A stretch of 64,000 bases of DNA, from assembly GCA_026874595.1 (NCBI GenBank), contig CM049308.1, forward strand, positions 16,986,001 to 17,050,000, in the 5' to 3' direction. Of the stretch, positions 57,001 to 64,000 are shown piece after piece. Position numbers and translations under genes: made by a program. Below the pieces are notes generated by a model, which saw only the letters and a program-made list of their open reading frames with translations, had not been told where the DNA came from and searched no databases. This DNA comes from Sipunculus nudus. Taxonomy: Eukaryota > Annelida > Sipuncula > Golfingiida > Sipunculidae. Every line of letters starts with the position of its first letter. Position 1 is the stretch's first letter.

Positions 57001-58095
57001 ATTATCCCCAATAGCACATTTTAAAAACACCTTTTCAACAATAAAAAATATTGATTTTCCGTTATTTTATATTCTTGTTAATAACGATTTGTTTACATTA
57101 ATGTGCATAGGCCTATTTATTATATATATGTAATAAATTATTGTTCCACTAGTACTACCAGTGTTTTCATTGTTTCTGATACCTGCGGGAAAGAATCGAT
57201 TCTAATGCATACATATTGCATGACGTGAGAGGATGTTTCCAGGTAACTCCCCCCCCCCCCCCACCACCCCCACAAAAAAAAAAAGAATAATCAGACCGCC
57301 AGTCGGCACAGCATCTCATGATGCTTCTTATAATATACACGCCAGACTCAGTCACGTGAACCATGTCCATTTAAAAGACTTTACAAAATAAACACGCCAG
57401 ACCCAGTCACGTGAACCTTGCTGATGTAAAAGTAGATACGATTGGGTGAGAAAAGTTTGCAGCGTCAGTGCGTCACCGCTGGCTGAGGGATGACGCGGTA
57501 AAATTGGACCGTTCAGGAAAAAAACCCAAACAGACGTGTCGTCTTGCATCTTAATTGTCCAGTAAATGTTTTATTTATTTTTATTTTTTCGTTATATTGA
57601 CTAGATAGGATAATTATGTGACTAAAGTCTGCAAAACCGCCTCGTTAATGTACCTTGTGTGCTACATATTGCTAAATTCACTCATTATCGCTGAATCACC
57701 ATCAGCCGCGGAGGGGCGGTTTCTTCAAAAGAAATTGCATGGATACCCTCAATTAAGAAAATAAGAGTTTTCACAATTGCAAGACATATTTGTTTTGATT
57801 TTTTATTTCAAATTTTAGTACATTCGCACTGTTTCGAATGGGAAAGATTTGGATATATCAACGTTTATTTAGGCTAATCGTTGATCGAACCAAGTGCACA
57901 CCTGTTTACCTGTCGCACCTGGATTTTTACAAGTGCAGATAAATGTGACAGACCAACTAAACAGCAATTTTATTATTGCATGAAATGTTAACAAACAGGG
58001 TAGACACATTTTTCCAGATTTTATTTTAAAATCAGTCGGCGATTTGTTTTAGCCTGCACATGTAAAAATATATTAATTTGACATAAAAAGGTATA
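54061..58095. other. Long AT-rich region, no gene recognised
   Basis: Contains a GT/TA microsatellite (about 55073-55100), a poly-C/poly-A run (57248-57284), and a ~27-bp phrase duplicated 51-52 bp apart (acacgccagac(t/c)cagtcacg followed by tgaacc, about 57338 and 57390). No ORF with recognisable domains or splice context. Confidence 0.5.
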
Positions 58096-59330
58096 TTACA
58101 GGTAACCAGATAATTAGTGCATTTCACACCCATAAATTATATATTTTGCACATTGGACAAAAGTAAATAGTTTTTATTGCAATGTCCCTTATAACAAGTA
58201 TAATATATAATTTAAATTAAAAAAATGAGAATTTACCTTTATTTACCTGATCTTACCTGTGCAGGTGAGTAAACTTTTACAGGTAGAAATTGGCAAAATT
58301 GAAATCCACAAGTCTCGTGGCTGTGCAGTTAATTAAAAGATAGTTTCTGCATATTGTTTTAACTCCTTCAAAAATTTCCTCTCCACTTTTAAAATAAAAA
58401 GTTGTCTTTATATTCTGTACTTACAAAGGTAATTAAATCTGTTTAAGATCAAAGGTATCATTTCAGGTAACCCAATAAATAGTGCAGTTAGTACCTATAA
58501 TTCATAAATTTTACACATGGCACTCAAAATTAAGTTGTATGTTTTTTTTCTCCCTTATTACATGTATAAAATATATACTTCATTAAAAAAATAATTTACC
58601 TGTATTTACCTGAACTCACCTGTACAGGTGAGTATGTTTTTATGTGTAACCGTAACCAAAATTATCAATTTATGTTTTACATGTCTGAAAAATCAAAATA
58701 TAATGGTTTTACACAGTTGACACTTGTTTATCCATATTCTTCTCAGCCACTTTTCAGCATGATTTTGTCACTGCCACAGGTAATTAGATCAGTTGAAGAA
58801 CAAAGGTACTATTCACATAGGTAACTTAATTACTGTATTAAAAGCACCTGTTCTTATATCAAAATGAATTATACAGTCCATAAATAGAGAAGGTATTAAT
58901 TTATAGTAACTATATTGATGAACAAGGTGTTTGCTAACATATTCAGAAAAAAAAAAAATTTACCTTTACTTACCTGTACAGGTAAACATATGTGTTATAT
59001 GTTAATAATCATAGAATGTGCTCTTTGGGTCAGCAAGCTTTTCAGGTGAAAAATATTTGATTTCCACAGAAAAATCTAATTTACTTGCACATTCTGGTTC
59101 GTTGGTGGTTCCCTTTCCAGTATTTAACCAAATCATTTACCTTTTTCTTACCATTAATTAATAATTACCTTAGAGTGAAAAAAATCCTTACATTTCCCTT
59201 TTTTTATCAAAGGGTTAATGGGTTACCTGAACAGGATGAAAGGGGTCATTTTGGTGATATACCAGTGAGTGGAAATACAGTTAGTACAGATTTACCTGTT
59301 TTTACCTGTATATACCTTAGTTACATACAT
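58096..59330. repeat. Diverged ~355-bp tandem repeat rich in CAGGTA/ACCTG motifs
   Basis: Palindromic cores ACCTGTGCAGGT (58256), ACCTGTACAGGT (58617) and ACCTGTACAGGT (58973) and an ACCTGT pair near 59295 are about 355 bp apart. Each is preceded by tttacct(t/g)tatttacctg-like sequence, and each unit begins with a ggtaac(c/t) phrase. Confidence 0.7.
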
Positions 59331-59769
59331 ATCAAACCAGGTATATAGAAAATAAATAAAATAACATGATGGACATATACCTGACAGTAAAAGCTGAAAA
59401 TTTCACAAAGATACCTTTAACGGTTACTGAGTTAATGTCTCTTATATAGATTCATGTCAAAATGTGGAAAAAATGCAAAATAAATCTGAACAGTAGGAGT
59501 GTGACAATCCACAGGCTAATCTGAACAGTAAAGGGTTAAGTTTAGGTCAGCCCTGTTCCAGCCCCTTTTCTGCTGCTGCCTGCATCACAGTAATTCTGAT
59601 CGCGGTATTTCTGAAACAACTTCTGATTTATTCATTCCTTTTTATCCTCCGTTTGTAACAGCGTTGTTCTGATCGTACCACACAAGGTGAGTGGTTTGTC
59701 TCACTTTCCCGTAAAGTAACTGTTGAAGATTCATGTGTTATTCGGTGATTAAACTAAGTAACTTTTGTC

Positions 59770-60120
59770 GTTTGACGCAGGCAGCATTTTGTGACCTAGT
59801 AAAGCGTGTCTATGTCAGCGCCATACCGCGATTCGCAGTTCTTGTACAAGGACGCCATGGTTCTTGGCGCTTTCAAAGTGCATTACTTGAGGTAAGGAAT
59901 GGCCCATTACTGCGTGAAACTGAAGCCTAATTTTGGTCTTCCAACCTCTGCTTGAAACGTTCATTTAGCGGGGTCAAAGGCCACACTGTGCGGACATTGC
60001 TTTGTGACTTAATGACAATCGAGGCCGTCAGACCCGAATTCGTCCTGCTCCATATTGGCGGGAAAGATCTCTCCCCCGACAGTTTAGCCAGTCAACTTGA
60101 AGTTGTCAGTAACTCTATTT
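59770..60120 (+). pseudogene. SGNH-hydrolase-like fragment, second copy
   Basis: Reads NLCLKRSFSGVKGHTVRTLL, then IEAVRPEFVLLHIGGKDLSP and SLASQLEVVSNS, with the GND block altered to GKD. It is preceded by a coding-like stretch bounded by an acceptor (gacgcag, 59781) and a gtaagg donor (59892). Stops after LVVSNSI and frameshifts mark decay. Same domain family as 35735-36233. Confidence 0.55.
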
Positions 60121-60347
60121 AGGGGCTTGGCAATAAGTTGCATCTTGCTCGTTAAGGATATCACGGCAGTCCAGCCTCATGTCATGCTATCGACAACACG
60201 TCGAATCAGATCTTGTCTGCTTTGTTGCAGGTAGGTAAAAGTATATTCAAAATATTGTAGATAGATACCAAAATGTAAATTGAATGTCAATATAATATTC
60301 CCTAAGTAATAATATTAATATTTTTCTATCTGGGTGCTTAAATTATA

Positions 60348-61460
60348 CAGTCGGACCCTTCTAATCCGGCCTTCGATAGTCCGGCATTCGGCGTAAACCG
60401 GCACATTTCTTGAGAACGGATTTCCCACATTATATTTTTAGGTCGTAATCCGGCTTTTTGCGTAATCCGGCTCTGGCACAATTACCGAGAACCAACATCC
60501 CTATTTATGATAACCATCATCTACGTAATCCGGCACGCCTCAGTGACTTCCCCGCCGGTGAACATCAAACAGCTCACTGCCGGTCATGCATAAGTCGCAC
60601 CCCCAATCAGACATGAAAGAGTGTATTGGTCTCGCTTGTTGATTGCAAACATAAACAATGTGTCAATGTTGAGTAGATTTAATCATTGTGTTTATGTTTG
60701 TTACTTGTTTTGATTCTATGTAATTATGTTTAAAGTGACTTCAAAGAACAAACAAACTAAAAAGAGTGAAAAATTAAAGATTTTTATGCCTATAAATACT
60801 GCAGTGATTAAAGAGTATTTATTATCGTCATTGACATACGCCAGCTATACCGAAACGAAAGCGCTGTGAAATCAATGTTTCTCTGAAGAGAAACATCTGC
60901 CTCTACAAAGAAAAACACCCAAAGGTGACACAGAGAGACATCGTGGGATGGGTTGCTACTGAACACAAGATTGACATTGGTCGTCAGACTGTGTCAGACA
61001 TACTGTCAATCAAAGACAAGTGGCTGAAAATGGATGAAAGCACAGACACAGTGAAAAGGATGAAAATGGGCAAGCATCCACAGCTGGAAGAGGCATTGAC
61101 ACTATGGTTGAAAGACATTTTGGCACATGGAGCGATTGTTTCCACTGACATTCTCCCTGAAAAAGCAAAAGAGCTAGGACAGCAACTGGGGATCACTGAC
61201 TTCCAATACTCGAATGGATGGATAGATAGGATGAAAGCACGAGGTGGCATCAAACAGCACGTCATGCATGGTGAATCAGGGAGCGTAGACCAACAAGTCG
61301 AATCAAAGGGTCGAAGTGACATTCAAGCAGCACTTGTCGGATACAGTCTTTGCAACATTTTCAATTTTGCTGTGGGTGTCCCTGATACGTAATCCAGCAA
61401 ACTGCGTAATCCGGCATGATTCCTAATCCCCGATGGTGCCGGATTAACGGGGTCCGACTG
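60348..61460 (+). mobile_element. Pogo/Tigger-type DNA transposon, internally deleted (1113 bp)
   Basis: Inverted ends CAGTCGGACCCTTCTAATCC and ...GGATTAACGGGGTCCGACTG, flanked by TA on each side (60346 and 61461). Subterminal copies of GTAATCCGGC occur near both ends (60446, 60465, 60525, 61405). Only the DNA-binding part of the transposase remains. Confidence 0.9.
60835..61392 (+). pseudogene. Pogo-type transposase, CENP-B-like DNA-binding half only
   Basis: The open frame begins after a stop at 60832. PKRKRCEINVSLKRNIC follows an ATA at 60847 where homologues have the ATG. KVTQRDIVGWVATEHKIDIG is the psq/CENP-B N-terminal HTH, and PQLEEALTLWLKDILAHGA through SNGWIDRMKARGGI is the Tc5/CENP-B HTH. 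It stops being homologous at YSLCNIFNFA, just where the first catalytic Asp motif (NADET) would follow. The rest, including the whole DDE domain, is deleted and the frame ends with VPDT-TAA inside the terminal region. Confidence 0.8.
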
Positions 61461-61462
61461 TA

Positions 61463-63682
61463 TATCCTTATGACTACAGGACCCCCGAACCTTCGACCTC
61501 GGGTTCTTTGGTTGCACTGGAAAACCCCAGAATATATTCCTGTAAACCTTTAAAAAGGGGCCAACACCACCACCCAAAATGCCATATTATTGCTGACCTC
61601 CAAAAGAGCATTTCCATGTGTCCAGATAATTTCCACGTGTCTATATAATCTCCACTTGTCCAGATAGAATTCCATGTGGGACTGAAAGGAGTGCCAATAA
61701 ACGAATTATATCTGTACCGGTACCTCTAACCTCCATTATTTCTGTCTGTCCATCATTTATTTTCCTCCCCACTCCTAAGGCAGCAGCAATATTTAAAAAT
61801 TAACTTGGAAATGCATAGAATGAGTAAAGAGAGAATTAAAAAATATAACAGAACAAAATGTAACACTTGTATTGAATCATTCTGTAAAATCTTAATTTCT
61901 TTTATAAAATATAATGAGAAAATGATTCTACAGCATAAATATGAGTAAAGAGAAAATGGTTCTACAGCAACAGCCTTCTCTCAAACAAACGCAGACGTTA
62001 TGACTATAACCGTGCTGCCATCTAGCGTTGGATGCACGCACTAATTCCAGCTAACCCATAACACCCCCCCCCCCAATTCTCTCTCTCATTTATTTTTGAA
62101 AACTTGAATTACCACGAAATGTTAGCAAGATGAACCAGAAATTCCTATTAACGTTCATAAACCTCCCATAAATAACTCACTGTGGAAATATGCCAAGTTA
62201 CTTTCAACCTTTAAAATCTGATCCTTTGCATTAAAAGTATGATCCTGTTGGGATATAGAAAATCCGAGAATATTGGGTGCGGGGGTATTTCTTCTGTGAC
62301 ACCGGAAGTTGTAATAAGAATGTTCTATGCTGTTTGCAGGTTCCAGGAGCTAGATGGTGGCAACACAAAGTTATGTTACATGGTTGTATCCTGGAAGGTA
62401 GCAAGCCAGACTTATGGTAGGCAAGATCCTTTCATATCTTATATTATGGAGATGTAGTGGATTTTATGTGTCAACACTGATTCTCTCTGATAATTGTAAT
62501 TTAATTGTTGTCGGTTCAACTGTCAGTTGCGCCACCTTCTGGCCAACTTTGTAAATTGTGTAAACATTCAGCAGATGATATCATCTCCATAACTCCATTA
62601 ATATCAGAACTACTGTAACTAATCTAAGCGTAGTTATTGTTTGACTCAGATGTGCTGTGTGATTAAGTTTTGTTTATTCTAACTAGGCTTATGCCTGTAA
62701 TGGTGAGAAGACCTGGTCATGATGGAACCTCTTGATCCATGAAAACCCACGGACTTGTGGTATGCTTTATTTGTCTTTTACAGTTTTAGTAGTTGCTATA
62801 TTATTCTTCTGACTTATGTGAAACATTCGACTTTAATATTAGATTCGTTGTTAAAGTAGTACCAGGTATATTTGTCTTGTGACATTAATGATCTGTAGTG
62901 ACAGGTTATTGTTAGATCAAGATATTGTATACTCATTGGCTGTAGGTCTAATGAGATAGTTCAGTTAGATACTTTCATGTTTACACTGTATTATCACCCA
63001 ATGAAGAATTATGGTGATGACTAATGATATCTTGTGGGATGATATGATATGCATGTTAAATGTAAGCTGATAAAAAAGGATATATTACTTGTATTAAACA
63101 ATATAATGATCAGTTATGATGTTACAATATCTGACGTGAGGTATCATGGTTATGATATGAGATACCTGTTTGGGGGAGGTACCATCCTAATTTTATTTTT
63201 ATGGGATCTATAAGTCTTGTTTGCCTAAGATCTTGTTAATGTTTCATAGAGAGATATTTATTTCATGTTTGTTGTCAGTGGTCATGCCGGCTATCAAGGT
63301 TTATCTCTGCAATATCAACCAGTGAGATATTTTATTTAAGTCAGTGATAATGACATTTATCTGAAGACTTTGAGCAGTTAGGCTTTTAGGCTTATAAGTG
63401 CTGGTGTTAACCACTATCTGTGTGTCATTTCCTAATGATATGTTTTATTTGTTGCAGGGTTTTTGTCTTGTCTCTGTGATTGGTTTGTTTGGTGACATAA
63501 AGCCTCATAAATGTAACTTCATTGAGTTGTCTTGATTCCGCTACCCCTGTCCTTCCACTCAATAACCAAACTGAATCTCGCAACCTGACAATCCCATGCA
63601 TTAAAAGTAACAGTACCACTGATAATTTACCACTGACTGACTCCCAGTAACTTTCCACTTAATTATTGATTTTGAACCTCAC
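61463..63682. other. AT-rich, no gene recognised
   Basis: A CCACGTGT-like phrase is repeated three times (about 61611-61680, tccatgtgtccagataattt and variants) and a poly-C run lies at 62064-62075. No recognisable coding sequence. Confidence 0.45.
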
Positions 63683-63868
63683 CTGAGATAGTCCTGCTGC
63701 AAAATTCCCGTTACATTCATACACAACTTTCACTAAGCGTTCTGGGCCTGGCGATGTTGATGATTTGTCACTGGGAACCACCTGTTTACACGCGGTGGCC
63801 TCGTTGTTCCGACTCGCTGTTCCATTTATAAACCATTCCCCTTTTTTATAACACACATTAGTCCTTCT
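63683..63868 (-). CDS. Possible exon of an unknown gene
   Basis: The minus-strand frame reads RTNVCYKKGEWFINGTASRN, NEATACKQVVPSDKSSTSPG and LVKVVYECNGNFAAGLSQ, ending at a CAG/gtgagg donor. Composition resembles an extracellular domain (Cys, NGT glycosylation-like site), but the acceptor is weak and no family is recognised. Confidence 0.3.
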
Positions 63869-64000
63869 ATTTATTAAGTTACTAAATAATGTCAATATGT
63901 GTGATCAACCAAATATATCCCGTACCTACAAGTAAATAAATATATACCGAGGTAGATTTCTTGAATTTCCTAGGGAAGATAAACAACCATTATCCGTCCC

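Noticed and set aside
1-64000. tRNA or rRNA genes
   Set aside because: Looked for TTCGA-loop and acceptor patterns by eye; none convincing. A tRNA covariance search would settle it.

Overview
This is nuclear DNA of an animal, most likely a bivalve mollusc. It is AT-rich, with spliced genes carrying GT-AG introns, a recognisable exon of the metazoan meiotic/repair helicase MCM8, long (TA)n and poly-G/C tracts, and a mix of transposons (THAP transposases, YqaJ/SWIM proteins, DIRS-like and Gypsy-like retroelements, pogo-like elements). It also has many short-monomer elements that end in a GGACGGAC-type tract, a hairpin and an A-run. That last architecture resembles bivalve 'pearl'/HINE-like elements, which is the main reason for suggesting a bivalve (from memory; species not determined).

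Layout. 1-4555: 3' part of a pearl-like element built of ~339-bp monomers in a 2249-bp higher-order repeat. 5221-5416: one MCM8 exon on the minus strand. 5.7-10.6 kb: a decayed THAP/DDE transposon with a FLYWCH gene, tandemly duplicated (period 2271 bp) and carrying pogo-type MITEs. 11.9-13.2 kb: Gypsy-like LTR-gag-LTR remnant. 13.97-24.37 kb: three pearl-like elements nested inside one another. 25.4-32.07 kb: four and a fraction tandem copies of a ~1.69-kb unit holding broken SWIM and YqaJ nuclease sequences. 32-39 kb: a possible host exon, an X-box-bearing minisatellite, an SGNH-hydrolase fragment and a decayed DIRS-like element.

39291-44002 is the best-preserved mobile element: an ISL2EU-type DNA transposon of 4712 bp with 37-bp inverted repeats and an apparent AT target duplication. 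It carries two convergent genes: an unbroken two-exon SAP-SWIM-YqaJ protein (+) and a THAP-DDE transposase (-) with one nonsense codon and one frameshift. It sits inside the third codon of a small SAM-domain ORF whose frame is continuous across the removed insertion, so the insertion looks young.

45.57-51.25 kb holds a probable multi-exon gene in which every intron is phase 0 and a 22-23-codon exon has been duplicated in tandem with its intron. It is followed by a zinc-finger-containing ORF with in-frame stops. 53-64 kb is mostly non-coding: decayed transposase fragments, a diverged ~355-bp tandem repeat rich in CAGGTA/ACCTG sites, a second SGNH fragment, and a pogo-type element that keeps only its DNA-binding domain.

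No complete host gene can be asserted with high confidence apart from the MCM8 exon as part of a gene lying mostly outside the window. Most coding sequence here belongs to mobile elements. Gene identities come from motif recognition by eye, without database searches.
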